35,443 bases of DNA from CAZAQS01 sp964486825. GTDB lineage: Bacteria > Chloroflexota > Anaerolineae > Anaerolineales > UBA4823. Position 1 is the first letter of the stretch. Each line of letters opens with the position of its first letter. The translations under genes and the position numbers were made by a program. The notes under the pieces were generated by a model. That model made no database searches and was not told where the DNA came from. It saw only the letters and a list, made by a program, of their open reading frames with translations. Shown here in pieces: positions 1 to 8,803 of the stretch. The stretch lies in the NCBI GenBank assembly GCA_964486825.1, contig CAZAQS010000017.1, positions 1-35,443 of the forward strand, in the 5' to 3' direction.

Positions 1-1629
1 CTGCCAACTCAAATGTTGCAATCCAACACTCAAAGCCGATTTTACGGTGGAAATATCTGACAGTAACATCTTGATATAGGTCAAGATCGGTCCTGGACGG
101 AAAGCCCATTCCCTCCAGGCTCGTTTCTGCCAGTACAACAATCGCTCTGCGGGCAGATTTGGATAATCCAAAACAGTACCTTTATCCATATCTACCTGCT
201 CCCAGCGAGTTCCCTTTCGAAACCAACCATTCTCAACCACTTCAAAAAAGAAAGGCGTACCAGGATAAGGAGCGGCGACATGGAAGAGAGCGATATCTAA
301 GGGTAGTTTTTTCGAGAAATCAATCGTTTGTCGAATGGTTTCTTCCGTTTCACCAGGCAGACCGATAATGAAATAACCCCAGTTCTTGATCCCGGCTTTC
401 TTAGCCCAGATCAAAGAGCGCTTGGCTTTATCAGGATAAGCGCCTTTACGAGCATGCTTAAGGATTTGCTCGCTACCGCTCTCGATGCCCCAGGAAATCA
501 GCCAGTTGCCAGCCTTCCCCATCATCCGCAACATTTCCTCGTCCACATAGTCAACGCGTGAATTACACGTCCATTTGATGTCGATCTTTTCATCGATCAT
601 CCGCTGGCATAACTCCATTACCTGGTCCCGGTTTACGGTAAATAGGTCTGCATACATATGGATATTATTGATGCCTAACTTCTTTAGCTGCCAGAGCTCC
701 TCCATGATGAGGGCAGGAGATCGAAGACGGGCAGAGTATTGGTAACTGACATGCTTGATGCAGTAGGTGCAGCCAGCTGGACAACCGCGGCTGGAAACGA
801 TAAATGTAAACGGGCCTTTGATCAGTGGCATGCGGTATTCCTGCAAAGGCAGCAGCTCGTGCAAAGGTATTGGTAGATCATCCAAATCACTGATAAAGGG
901 GCGTGGGAAATTGATGATGATCTCATCACCCTTTCTCCAGGCCAGACCCTTGATGCCGTGCAGATCTACCGAGCCATCCTCACGGATGGATGGCTTGTAC
1001 TGGGGATCATGCTTTTCTAGCAGCTTTTGAATTAGCTCGGGACGCTCGTCAATCCTGCCCTCGAGATGGTCCAACAGATCACGGATGCTCAGATCCGGCT
1101 CACCTACCAGCACGAAATCGAGCGCAGGGTAGGGACGCAAGGATTCGCGGGGGATTGGTGTCACATGGGTGCCAAAGGCAATGGTTATTGCCCCACGAGC
1201 CTTTGCGAGGAAACAACCGTACATATCATTCTCAAGCGTCGGTGCGGTCACCTGGGTGAGATAATAGCGCGGCTGGTACTTATCGAGCTCCTTGATGAAA
1301 GCCGGCCAACCCATTTTCTCAGCATTGGCATCGATGATCTTTAGTTTATATGTTGGGTGAAGTAGAGCTGCCATTTGAGCCAGCGAAACTTGTGGCCAAA
1401 CCATATTTTCCCTGGTCCGGCGACCAACCCTGTGTTGTGTCCGGATCCAATATCCCCCGTCGGGTGTAGGAGGGTTTACTAATAAAATATCTATCGCGTC
1501 ATCCGAGCGCGATTCCATCAACCCCTGCCGAACGATCTCGTCCGCGGTGGGGAAATTAGCCATCTTCAATTTGGGTATCCGTCGTGTACCCAGGTTCTCT
1601 TTCAACTCTATCAATTTATCTTCTGCCAT
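1..1629 (-). CDS. B12-binding-type radical SAM protein, 3' end cut by the window edge
   Basis: The reading frame is open from the ATG at 1629 to base 1, giving 543 residues with no stop, so the C-terminus lies outside the window. A GAGGAG sits just upstream of the ATG. The radical SAM cluster motif CxxxCxxC is read as CPAGCTYC, with cysteines at residues 283, 287 and 290. The preceding ~200 residues have a cobalamin-binding-like fold pattern (LLVNPP near residue 50, then a GTHVT segment), as in BchE-like family members, but the classical DxHxxG cobalamin-ligating motif is not evident. The family performs radical methylations, cyclisations or rearrangements; the substrate cannot be told from sequence. 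It is the third gene of an operon after a glycosyltransferase (35-nt gap), which suggests modification of a lipid or surface glycan, but that is inference. Confidence 0.9.
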   Translation of the reverse strand, partial: MAEDKLIELKENLGTRRIPKLKMANFPTADEIVRQGLMESRSDDAIDILLVNPPTPDGGYWIRTQHRVGRRTRENMVWPQVSLAQMAALLHPTYKLKIIDANAEKMGWPAFIKELDKYQPRYYLTQVTAPTLENDMYGCFLAKARGAITIAFGTHVTPIPRESLRPYPALDFVLVGEPDLSIRDLLDHLEGRIDERPELIQKLLEKHDPQYKPSIREDGSVDLHGIKGLAWRKGDEIIINFPRPFISDLDDLPIPLHELLPLQEYRMPLIKGPFTFIVSSRGCPAGCTYCIKHVSYQYSARLRSPALIMEELWQLKKLGINNIHMYADLFTVNRDQVMELCQRMIDEKIDIKWTCNSRVDYVDEEMLRMMGKAGNWLISWGIESGSEQILKHARKGAYPDKAKRSLIWAKKAGIKNWGYFIIGLPGETEETIRQTIDFSKKLPLDIALFHVAAPYPGTPFFFEVVENGWFRKGTRWEQVDMDKGTVLDYPNLPAERLLYWQKRAWREWAFRPGPILTYIKMLLSDISTVKSALSVGLQHLSWQ

Positions 1630-1664
1630 GATTGCTCCTCTATCATTCAGTCAAGCGATAAGTC

Positions 1665-2888
1665 CTACTTAACCATAAAATTTGCAACACCCATATCTTT
1701 CTTTGCCAGAAATTCACGCTGGCTCAACTCTTCCAAGACACGCATCAAGACCCAATAGATGACCAGTTGCACACCTACCAGGATTAGCATAGCGCTTCCA
1801 AGCAGGTAAAGCCACAAGCGGGCGATCTCCCAACCGTTGACCCCTAGCACCACGCTGACCCCACCTAAAACCAGGCCAGCCAATAGGAAGACCAGGCCAA
1901 TCCAGCCAAATTGGCGGTCCAGAGGTGGATCTAAGATTGGGCGACCGAATAAGCCCTGCCGGATAGGCTTTTTGTAGAATAAAGAAACAAGGTAGTTGAA
2001 GGTAGCCCCAAGCGCAAAAAGGCTAATGCCGCCAACGGCAGACACCAGCGCAGCGAATAGAGCAGCCACACCCCACGGCCCCAATGTCGTAATCCCACTT
2101 AAGCGGGCCACTACCAGGCCTATCACCACAACCAGGGCGGCAGTAACTCCACCGATCCCTAATGCTCCTAAAACACGAACAGGGTTATAAGCTAAAACCG
2201 TCCAAACGATCGAATGTAGAAAAGTGGTGCCGTCCCTGACGACGCTAAGCTTCGAACGGCCTACGCGCTCACTATAAGGGATGGGAACTTCCTCCATATT
2301 TATCCCTTCATGCATGGCTCTTGTGCTCATCACTGGAGTAAGGTTCAAACCGTCTGGAAGGGGATATACCTGCTCGAGCACCTCTCGTCTGAAGACGCGC
2401 ATTCCACTGGCGCTATCGGTGATTCTCTGAGCTCCCAGAAGACTTAGCAAATTTGCAAAAAAGTAATTCCCAACCCGGCGGGTGCGCGGCATTTTACTAT
2501 CCTCACCTGACATGCGCGAACCTACGACCAGGTCTCCGCCTTGAAAAACTGCTTCGACAAGCCGTGGAAAATATTCTGGTGGATAGGTACCATCTGCATC
2601 CAAAAAGCCGATCAATTCCCCCCTTGCCTCAGCAAAACCTGTTTTCAAAGCAGCTCCGTATCCCTTATTTTTGGGATGGCGGATCAATCGTACCACCGAG
2701 CAGTCATTTGAAATCTTGCTGGTTATTTCTGCTGTTTTATCTCGTGAACCGTCGTCCACAACCAACAACTCTAATTGATCGACCCCTATCCGTTCCAGGT
2801 CAGCCTGGATAGACAAAACCCGATTCACGATCTCAGCGATCCCTTTTTCTTCGTTATATGCTGGTATAACAACCGAAAGTGTTGTCAT
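1665..2888 (-). CDS. Family 2 glycosyltransferase with C-terminal membrane helices (polyprenyl-phosphate sugar synthase type)
   Basis: A 407-residue GT-A enzyme that likely moves a sugar from a nucleotide donor to a polyprenyl phosphate at the cytoplasmic membrane. It starts with the GT2 signature SVVIPAYNEEKG, has VVDDGS at residues 43-48 and the metal-binding DAD at 97-99. About four hydrophobic segments follow from roughly residue 235 to 382, as in DPM1/GtrB-like synthases with a membrane anchor. The frame extends upstream to a TTG at 2912 that overlaps the stop of the preceding gene. The ATG at 2888 is preferred because GGGAGGG lies 6-7 bases upstream. It sits between an acyltransferase and a radical SAM gene on the same strand, with short gaps. 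The sugar is not predictable. Confidence 0.92.
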   Translation of the reverse strand: MTTLSVVIPAYNEEKGIAEIVNRVLSIQADLERIGVDQLELLVVDDGSRDKTAEITSKISNDCSVVRLIRHPKNKGYGAALKTGFAEARGELIGFLDADGTYPPEYFPRLVEAVFQGGDLVVGSRMSGEDSKMPRTRRVGNYFFANLLSLLGAQRITDSASGMRVFRREVLEQVYPLPDGLNLTPVMSTRAMHEGINMEEVPIPYSERVGRSKLSVVRDGTTFLHSIVWTVLAYNPVRVLGALGIGGVTAALVVVIGLVVARLSGITTLGPWGVAALFAALVSAVGGISLFALGATFNYLVSLFYKKPIRQGLFGRPILDPPLDRQFGWIGLVFLLAGLVLGGVSVVLGVNGWEIARLWLYLLGSAMLILVGVQLVIYWVLMRVLEELSQREFLAKKDMGVANFMVK

Positions 2889-2908
2889 TGATTTCCCTCC
2901 CGAACCTT

Positions 2909-3691
2909 TCAATAAACCACCCGCTCTACCTTGTGGCTAATATCTTTTTCAATTGTTTTAATGGGCCGTGCTGGCACCCCACCTACTACCGTGTGAGGCG
3001 GGACGTCTTTCGTGACGACCGCGCCAGCTGCAATCACCGCTCCTTGTCCCACATGAACGCCATCGGTAATAACAGCACCAGACCCAATCCATACATCATC
3101 TTCGATTGTAATCCCCTCTGCAGTAATCCCCTGGTCGACAAAGGGAATATCCGGATCGTCAAAAACATGGTTGACAGCTATCACCTGGCTGAATGGGGAT
3201 GTATACACCCGGTCGCCTATCGTTACCCCACCTTGCCCACGGATGACCGAATATTCTCCAACCAGACTGTTACGCCCGATTTTAATATACGAATCCGGCA
3301 TATCCCGAAAATTATAAACATGCAGTACGGCGCCATGCATCACAATCGTCTCATCGCCGATCTCGATCCCGTTCGGGCAGGCATGCAAATAAGTTCCCTG
3401 ATCCAGGTAAACACCTTGCCCAAGGCGAATATAGTTTGCATACCGCAAGCGCACATTATTTTCGATCGCCGCCCACCCGTCCATTCGGAGGATCAGCCGG
3501 TACAACAGGCCTCTCAATCCTATCCCTATCAGGGTGGGAACCCATCCGATCAGCAGATATAAGGCCTGCTCTAAGATGTAACGACCTGAACCTGCAGCCT
3601 GGCGATTGATATAAATGCGCAAACTCTCGACCATCGACGGCTTGCTATGCGACGAAGGCACCGTTTTCGAATTACCCGGCCTGGTATCCAT
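2909..3691 (-). CDS. Left-handed beta-helix (hexapeptide repeat) acyltransferase
   Basis: A 260-residue acyltransferase of the maltose/galactoside O-acetyltransferase-like group. The N-terminal ~75 residues are amphipathic or hydrophobic. The rest is made of imperfect hexapeptide turns (IEIGDE, IKIGRN, VTIGDR, ITIEDD, VHVGQG) and ends in the family's VPPHTVVGGVPARPI. A histidine in AVNHVF is the probable catalytic base. It likely acetylates or otherwise acylates a sugar of the surface glycan, using an acyl-CoA donor. It is the first gene of a three-gene operon; its stop codon lies 20 bases before the ATG of the downstream glycosyltransferase. The Shine-Dalgarno is weak (GGGGTAGG). A promoter and a palindrome lie just upstream. 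Confidence 0.9.
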   Translation of the reverse strand: MDTRPGNSKTVPSSHSKPSMVESLRIYINRQAAGSGRYILEQALYLLIGWVPTLIGIGLRGLLYRLILRMDGWAAIENNVRLRYANYIRLGQGVYLDQGTYLHACPNGIEIGDETIVMHGAVLHVYNFRDMPDSYIKIGRNSLVGEYSVIRGQGGVTIGDRVYTSPFSQVIAVNHVFDDPDIPFVDQGITAEGITIEDDVWIGSGAVITDGVHVGQGAVIAAGAVVTKDVPPHTVVGGVPARPIKTIEKDISHKVERVVY

Positions 3692-3713
3692 AACCTACCC
3701 CACCAAAAATGAA

Positions 3714-3727
3714 TCTGGTATACCAGA
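3714..3727. promoter_or_regulatory. 14-bp perfect palindrome, candidate GntR/FadR-type operator
   Basis: TCTGGTATACCAGA is a perfect inverted repeat in the gap between the divergent acyltransferase and gmhB genes, in the predicted 5' leader of the acyltransferase operon. It contains TGG-N4-CCA, which resembles operators of the FadR subfamily of GntR regulators. The regulator is not in the window. Confidence 0.4.
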
Positions 3728-3742
3728 CTAAAATATCAACGA

Positions 3743-3771
3743 ATACTATCATAATCATCGTAATGGGTCAA
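3743..3771 (-). promoter_or_regulatory. Sigma-70-like promoter of the acyltransferase operon
   Basis: On the minus strand, TTGACC (3766-3771) and TAGTAT (3743-3748) are separated by 17 bases. Predicted transcription start near 3736 gives a leader of about 45 bases before the ATG at 3691. Confidence 0.5.
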
Positions 3772-3794
3772 GCAACTCCATTTCTTGATCATAG

Positions 3795-3800
3795 TATAAT
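3795..3800 (+). promoter_or_regulatory. Consensus -10 element placing the gmhB start at the transcript 5' end
   Basis: A perfect TATAAT ends six bases before the gmhB ATG at 3807. No good -35 box and no Shine-Dalgarno are visible. The geometry predicts transcription starting at or next to the A of the ATG, that is, a leaderless mRNA. Confidence 0.45.
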
Positions 3801-3806
3801 CTCCTC

Positions 3807-4352
3807 ATGCAGCCCGCCATTTTTCTCGATCGTGATGGAGTCATCATAGAAAACTGTACCGATTACGTCCGTTCCTGGAATGATGTGCTGCTTTATGATC
3901 ACAGCCTCCCCGCCCTGGAAAAAATCAGCCACAGTCCCTACAAGATCGTTATTGTAACCAACCAATCGGCTGTCGGTAGAGGCATCCTTCCACTTCGGAC
4001 AGCACAGGATATCAATCATAAGCTTGTAAAGGTAGTAAAGAATGCGGGAGGACGGATCGATGGCGTTTTCATGTGCCCTCATGCTCCTGAAGATCAATGC
4101 GCATGCCGAAAGCCAAAACCAGGCTTATTATTTAAAGCAGCCCAGGCATTAGCGATCGATCTCAGCCGCTCGATCATGATCGGGGATGCAACCACCGATC
4201 TGCTGGCCGGCCAGGCGGCAGGTGTAATGACACGCATTCTATTAATGAGCGGTCGCGGCAGGGAACAATACAGTATAGCCAGCAGCATGCATTTGGAACC
4301 CTTTTTGGTTTATGAAACCCTTGCTGACGCTGTTCAGAATTTGTACCCTTAA
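3807..4352 (+). CDS. gmhB: D-glycero-D-manno-heptose 1,7-bisphosphate 7-phosphatase (HAD family)
   Basis: A 181-residue HAD phosphatase removing the 7-phosphate from heptose 1,7-bisphosphate. The nucleophile motif is DRDGV (Asp8, Asp10), motif II is TNQS (51-54), and motif III/IV is the lysine-rich RKPKPG followed by IGD (125-127) and Asp131. The zinc loop typical of GmhB is present: Cys90, His92, Cys98, Cys100. Length matches the family (about 180). It is convergent with gmhA, with only 23 bases between the stops, and its product follows directly on those of gmhA and hddA. Whether it prefers the alpha or beta anomer is not readable, but the neighbouring hddA points to alpha. Confidence 0.92.
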   Translation: MQPAIFLDRDGVIIENCTDYVRSWNDVLLYDHSLPALEKISHSPYKIVIVTNQSAVGRGILPLRTAQDINHKLVKVVKNAGGRIDGVFMCPHAPEDQCACRKPKPGLLFKAAQALAIDLSRSIMIGDATTDLLAGQAAGVMTRILLMSGRGREQYSIASSMHLEPFLVYETLADAVQNLYP

Positions 4353-4375
4353 AATAAACCTCCATCTACTTGCAG

Positions 4376-5002
4376 CTAGCTCCCGTTGGCTGTCGTTATT
4401 TCCGGCATGCCAATATCGGTAGGAAGCGTATCACTACCTTCCATTTCGCGAGCCATCTCTTTTAAGGTCTTTACAACCATATGCTCCACGACCAGGTGCA
4501 AATCTTCTACCTGCTCGATGATATCACTTGGGACATGGATATTCACGTCAACCAGCGAGCCCAATTTACCCCCGTCAAACCCTGTCAAACCAACTGTACA
4601 CGCTTTTATCTGACTTGCCAGTTCAACAGCCTTCAAAACATTTTTTGAATTTCCGCTCGCCGATATGGCAATCACCACGTCCTTAGGACGCACAAAGTTG
4701 GCCAGTTGTTGGGCAAAAACGTTATCATACCCTTCGTCGTTAGCATAAGCAGACAATATAGCCATGTTATCTGCAAGACCTAACACTTTAAAATCCGGTA
4801 CGTTCTGCCAGCGCGTATTCTTCGCCAAATCAGCAACAAAGTGGCTAGCAGTCGATGCACTTCCACCATTGCCCATGATGAAGACTTGCCGGTGATTCAT
4901 ACGGGCATCTTGAAGGATCGAAATCAGCTCACCAATTAACTCAACTGGAAGATGATTCAGCGTGTTTTTTAGCTCGTTGATATAACCTTTTAGTTTCTCC
5001 AT
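4376..5002 (-). CDS. gmhA: Sedoheptulose 7-phosphate isomerase
   Basis: A 208-residue SIS-domain enzyme that converts sedoheptulose 7-phosphate to D-glycero-D-manno-heptose 7-phosphate, the first heptose step. The phosphosugar-binding loops are MGNGGSAST (43-51) and SASGNSKN (114-121). His54 and the late QVEDLHLVVEH segment (164-174) match the conserved metal/active-site region of GmhA. The ATG has GGGAGGG upstream. It follows hddA by 48 bases in the same operon. Confidence 0.92.
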   Translation of the reverse strand: MEKLKGYINELKNTLNHLPVELIGELISILQDARMNHRQVFIMGNGGSASTASHFVADLAKNTRWQNVPDFKVLGLADNMAILSAYANDEGYDNVFAQQLANFVRPKDVVIAISASGNSKNVLKAVELASQIKACTVGLTGFDGGKLGSLVDVNIHVPSDIIEQVEDLHLVVEHMVVKTLKEMAREMEGSDTLPTDIGMPEITTANGS

Positions 5003-5050
5003 ACAGTTTTTCCCTCCCTATCGCCGGTCATCTATTCAGTATTCCCACCA

Positions 5051-6028
5051 CTAACGGCGATAATTAAATATCACTTTGGTGCCATCTGGCTCCAGTTGGA
5101 TAGGTAATTCTTGTAGGGATCCAATAGCCGAGCGAACAGCTTCCCGTTTATGATAAGGGACATACAGGAGTAAAAAGCCGCCCCCTCCCGCGCCGGTGAT
5201 CTTACCACCTGTAGCGCCAGCTCGGCGGGCAGTCTCGTAAATATGGTCGATCGAGCCGTTGCTGATCTGGCTAGCGAGCTGTTTTTTCAACTGCCAACTT
5301 TCATGAAGCAAATCACCAATAATATCCAAATTACCTGCCCGCAGTTCGTCACGGGCGGTATAAGCCATACTTTTCATTTCCCTTAAGATACTCAACCGGT
5401 CAACGATATTGCGCTGCTGTTCGTCGAGTATCCTATCCGCACGTCGTGTAATTCCTGTAAAGAACAACAACAGGCTTTCATTTAACTGGCGGCGGAGCCA
5501 GTAGTCCAGGTTGATCCTTTCAGTCTTGATACTCCCATCTGGATCGAATTCCATGAATCGCAGGCCGCCCAAAGCAGCGATATACTGGTCTTGGATCCCT
5601 ATTGGCTTCTGTAACCTTACAATCTCTATCTCGCAGGCTTCCTCAGCCAGGCGCTCTGCAGTCACAATCTCACCCAGGTAAGAGTACATTGCATGTAAAG
5701 AACCCACAGTCACCGTGCTTGAAGACCCCAGGCCTGATCCTGCTGCTGGTATATCCCCCATCGTAGTGATCTCCACCCCTTCACGGATGCCAGTCTTTTT
5801 TAGAGCTTCTCGGATTAATTCATGTTGGATTTCATCTACTGTATCCACCATTTCGGTGCGGGTATAACCGATACGCAACTTGCAGTCAAAACGCTCTTTG
5901 ATCGTGATAAAGATATATTTATTAATTGCTGAGCTCAACACAACTCCCCCCTCAGAATTAAAAAATGAAGGGAAGTCTGTGCCGCCGCCAAAAAAACTTA
6001 CCCGCAAGGGTGTCTGGACAATAATCAT
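5051..6028 (-). CDS. hddA: D-glycero-alpha-D-manno-heptose 7-phosphate kinase (GHMP kinase)
   Basis: A 325-residue GHMP-family kinase that phosphorylates heptose 7-phosphate at C1. The N-terminus TPLRVSFFGGGTD, the ATP loop PAAGSGLGSSST (94-105) and the C-terminal GGKITGAGGGGF are the three GHMP motifs in the form seen in HddA. Its ATG overlaps the stop of the upstream epimerase by four bases (ATGA), indicating translational coupling. Placement beside gmhA and gmhB makes the heptose assignment much more likely than another sugar kinase such as fucokinase. Confidence 0.88.
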   Translation of the reverse strand: MIIVQTPLRVSFFGGGTDFPSFFNSEGGVVLSSAINKYIFITIKERFDCKLRIGYTRTEMVDTVDEIQHELIREALKKTGIREGVEITTMGDIPAAGSGLGSSSTVTVGSLHAMYSYLGEIVTAERLAEEACEIEIVRLQKPIGIQDQYIAALGGLRFMEFDPDGSIKTERINLDYWLRRQLNESLLLFFTGITRRADRILDEQQRNIVDRLSILREMKSMAYTARDELRAGNLDIIGDLLHESWQLKKQLASQISNGSIDHIYETARRAGATGGKITGAGGGGFLLLYVPYHKREAVRSAIGSLQELPIQLEPDGTKVIFNYRR

Positions 6029-6957
6029 TTTACAAGCTCTTTGACCTTAAAATAATCGACAGTCTTGCTTAAGCCGTCTTCTAAAGATACTGTTGGCGTC
6101 CACCCCAGCTCCTTCTCAGCTTTATCTGCAATCAGGTAAATAAAGCGGGTTTCACCAACTTTGGCTGGTCCAAATACAGGTGCAAGTTTGTAACCAGTGA
6201 TATCGCGCAAGTGATCAAAAATCTCATTGACGGAGGTCCCATTACCGCTGCCAATGTTATAAATACCAATGGCTGAGTTATTATCCGTAACATTCAGGTT
6301 TGCCCGAGCGCAATCTCCTACGTAGACATAATCGCGGGTTTGTTCGCCATCTCCATTAATCACGACCTGGTCTCCAGCCAGCATCTGGCCAGAGAAGATA
6401 GCCACAACACCGGCCTCCCCATGTGGGTCCTGTCGGGGACCATAAACGTTGGGGTAACGTAAGACTGTGTACTTCAAGCCATAATTGACATGGTACATAT
6501 AGAGATAATGCTCAACGGTATGCTTACTAGCCCCATATTGGCAAATCGGGTTAATCGGGTGGCTCTCATCACAGGGCAGGTATTCAGGCTCTCCGTATAC
6601 TGCTCCCCCCGTAGAAATGTAGATGAACTTCTTAACTTCATAACTCTTGGCATATTCTATGAGTTTTAATGAGCCTATGATATTGACATCTGCATCAAAA
6701 AGCGGGTCAGCAACAGATCGACGTACGTTCATTTGAGCAGCGTGATGATTTACGATATCAGGCCGCTCGGCGTCAAAAACTTCGCCGAGCTGTGGGCTAC
6801 GGATATCAACCTGGTAAAACTGAGCCTTCTGATTGAGGTTAGTAACCCTTCCTGTGGATAGATCATCAACAACGACGACCTCGTTACCTTGTTCTATGTA
6901 AGCGTCTACAACATGCGAGCCAATAAATCCGGCTCCCCCGGTAACAAGTATTTTCAT
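6025..6957 (-). CDS. NAD-dependent nucleotide-sugar epimerase/dehydratase (extended SDR)
   Basis: A 310-residue extended short-chain dehydrogenase. The NAD-binding motif is GGAGFIGSH (7-15) with Asp31/Asp32 ending strand 2. The catalytic triad is Ser115 or Thr116 in ISTGG, Tyr141 and Lys145 (YGASK). The sequence is close to the UDP-glucose/UDP-GlcNAc 4-epimerase group, but position in a heptose operon also permits a heptose-modifying epimerase. It starts at an ATG with GGAG about nine bases upstream, 24 bases after the sugar transferase stop, and is coupled to hddA by a four-base overlap. Confidence 0.88.
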   Translation of the reverse strand: MKILVTGGAGFIGSHVVDAYIEQGNEVVVVDDLSTGRVTNLNQKAQFYQVDIRSPQLGEVFDAERPDIVNHHAAQMNVRRSVADPLFDADVNIIGSLKLIEYAKSYEVKKFIYISTGGAVYGEPEYLPCDESHPINPICQYGASKHTVEHYLYMYHVNYGLKYTVLRYPNVYGPRQDPHGEAGVVAIFSGQMLAGDQVVINGDGEQTRDYVYVGDCARANLNVTDNNSAIGIYNIGSGNGTSVNEIFDHLRDITGYKLAPVFGPAKVGETRFIYLIADKAEKELGWTPTVSLEDGLSKTVDYFKVKELVK

Positions 6958-6981
6958 TTCATATTCTCCATAATTATGTTC

Positions 6982-8487
6982 CTAATAGGCTCCCCGACCC
7001 CTTAATACGGCCGGAATGGTTTGCAACAGCAGCTCGAGATCCAACCAAATACTCCAGTTCCGAATATAGTACATATCCATGCGTACTCGCTCTGCATAGG
7101 TCACATCCGATCGACCACTCACTTGCCAAAGCCCCGTGATCCCAGGACGAACTGTCAACAGGTTCATATCCCATTTATCGTATTTCTTCATCTCCAATGG
7201 AGAGATCATCCGCGGGCCTACCAGGGACATTTCCCTTTTTAGTACGTTGAATAGCTGGGGCAGCTCGTCCAGGCTCGTCTTCCGCAAGAATTGTCCTACC
7301 ATTGTTACACGCGGATCTTCAACCAATTTATGATTTTCTTCCAGCACCGCTTTTAGTTCTGGATGCCGCTCTAAAATCTCGTCTCCATTCGGGTTCATGG
7401 TACGGAACTTATAAGCATCAAACTGAACACCATTGACACCCATAACCCTTCTCCGGTAAATGATAGGGCCTGGTGAATCCAATTTAATTAATATCGCAAT
7501 GAGCATCAGGATAGGTGAAATTAATATCAACCCAGGTATAGTAATCGAATAATCCAAAATGAACTTTAGGATGTTGTCGATGCCAGTTAACCTTGCTTTA
7601 TTGACCCGTACCAGGGGGACGGAGGCAAGCTCAGTAACCTGCAGCCCTGTCGTTATGACCTCAAAAAGGCCGGAAGACAAGCGTAAATTAAGCTGGTTCG
7701 AAACCCCATATTCTTTGAATATAGTTACGATTTCCTCTCGGGTGAGCGCACTGGTGGTTAAGATCACTTCTTTTATATCATATTGTTGGATAAGGCTTTT
7801 GAGTTTATCAAGCCTACCCATGGAGCGCAGATTGGAATAAACAGGCGTATCTGTTGGCACATCATCATCGACAAATCCCAATATGAGCAATCCAGAAGTT
7901 TTCCACAGCGTAAGTTGTTCGGCCAGGCTGCGAGCCTCATCATTTATACCAACAATGACCGCAGGACTGATGAAATAACCTTTTACCCTCAACTGGTAAA
8001 CAATCCGCCGTATAAAAAAACGACCAACTGCAGTAAACAGGAATGCGAACATCCAGGCCAGCAGCAACCATCCACGTGCGACGATGAAGGCGGGCAACAA
8101 AAAACCAGCCGCAACAACCGAGATCATTCCAATCGTAGTGGCGTTGAATGCTAGGGAATATTCCTGAGTTCCGCTTAGTAAGTTCTTCTTGCTATATAAG
8201 CCCATGACACCAAATATTGCTACCCACAAAGGGACAATAATCAACATCAGGTCTTGGTAATAATCAACTGAAGGTGTGACAATTTGAAAGACTGGGATGG
8301 ACAATTCAAAACGCACAAAGTATGCGGATCTGAATGCTAACCCCACCATTAACAGATCCATTATGATCAAACTTGCAATCAATAGCGGCCATTGTAGCTT
8401 GCGGCGCGTACTATTGGCATCCTGGTATATTTTGTTCTTTAACGTTGTTTGTAAAACGGAATTCCTGCTTCCCCACGACGATTGCAT
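6982..8487 (-). CDS. Polyprenyl-phosphate glycosyl-1-phosphate transferase (initiating sugar transferase)
   Basis: A 501-residue membrane enzyme that starts lipid-linked glycan synthesis by transferring sugar-1-phosphate from a nucleotide sugar to undecaprenyl phosphate. Hydrophobic helices lie at about 33-60, 80-100 and 116-160, followed by a nucleotide-binding-like domain (about 172-270). The C-terminal bacterial sugar transferase domain runs from about 307 to the end, with KFRTM, the DPRVT segment, LRKTSLDELPQL, LVGPR and VRPGITGLWQVSGR. This is the long WbaP/EpsE-like architecture. GGAGGG lies nine bases before the ATG at 8487. It is first in the operon with the epimerase, hddA and gmhA, under a strong-looking promoter about 310 bases upstream. 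Confidence 0.93.
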   Translation of the reverse strand: MQSSWGSRNSVLQTTLKNKIYQDANSTRRKLQWPLLIASLIIMDLLMVGLAFRSAYFVRFELSIPVFQIVTPSVDYYQDLMLIIVPLWVAIFGVMGLYSKKNLLSGTQEYSLAFNATTIGMISVVAAGFLLPAFIVARGWLLLAWMFAFLFTAVGRFFIRRIVYQLRVKGYFISPAVIVGINDEARSLAEQLTLWKTSGLLILGFVDDDVPTDTPVYSNLRSMGRLDKLKSLIQQYDIKEVILTTSALTREEIVTIFKEYGVSNQLNLRLSSGLFEVITTGLQVTELASVPLVRVNKARLTGIDNILKFILDYSITIPGLILISPILMLIAILIKLDSPGPIIYRRRVMGVNGVQFDAYKFRTMNPNGDEILERHPELKAVLEENHKLVEDPRVTMVGQFLRKTSLDELPQLFNVLKREMSLVGPRMISPLEMKKYDKWDMNLLTVRPGITGLWQVSGRSDVTYAERVRMDMYYIRNWSIWLDLELLLQTIPAVLRGRGAY

Positions 8488-8803
8488 GAATAAATACCCT
8501 CCAAATTGATTTGCGTGGGTTTCTCGGTTGGCAGATCAAGGTTAGCATCGCTGATGCTGCTTTTAGAGAATAATTTGGTAAGCAAAGGCCCTTGTAGATA
8601 TTTTTGCACGTAGGCCAATGGCTCAAATCATCCTTCTACAAAACCTTCCCACCGATCTGCCTACCTCCCACAATGTATACCAGTCATCGAAACCAAGGAC
8701 AGCCTTCGACTAATTTTATTCTTTTTTACAACCCCTATTAATTTTCTTTTATACCCTAATCGTTAACAGGTGGATTTTCCCCGGACTCAATTAGTAAGAG
8801 TTA

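Noticed and set aside
2879..3562. 227-residue plus-strand frame opposite the acyltransferase
   Set aside because: It is fully antisense to a well-supported gene, has no ribosome site and no recognised motif.
8411..8626. 71-residue minus-strand frame in the sugar transferase leader
   Set aside because: It overlaps the sugar transferase start out of frame; the downstream ATG at 8487 has a much better Shine-Dalgarno.
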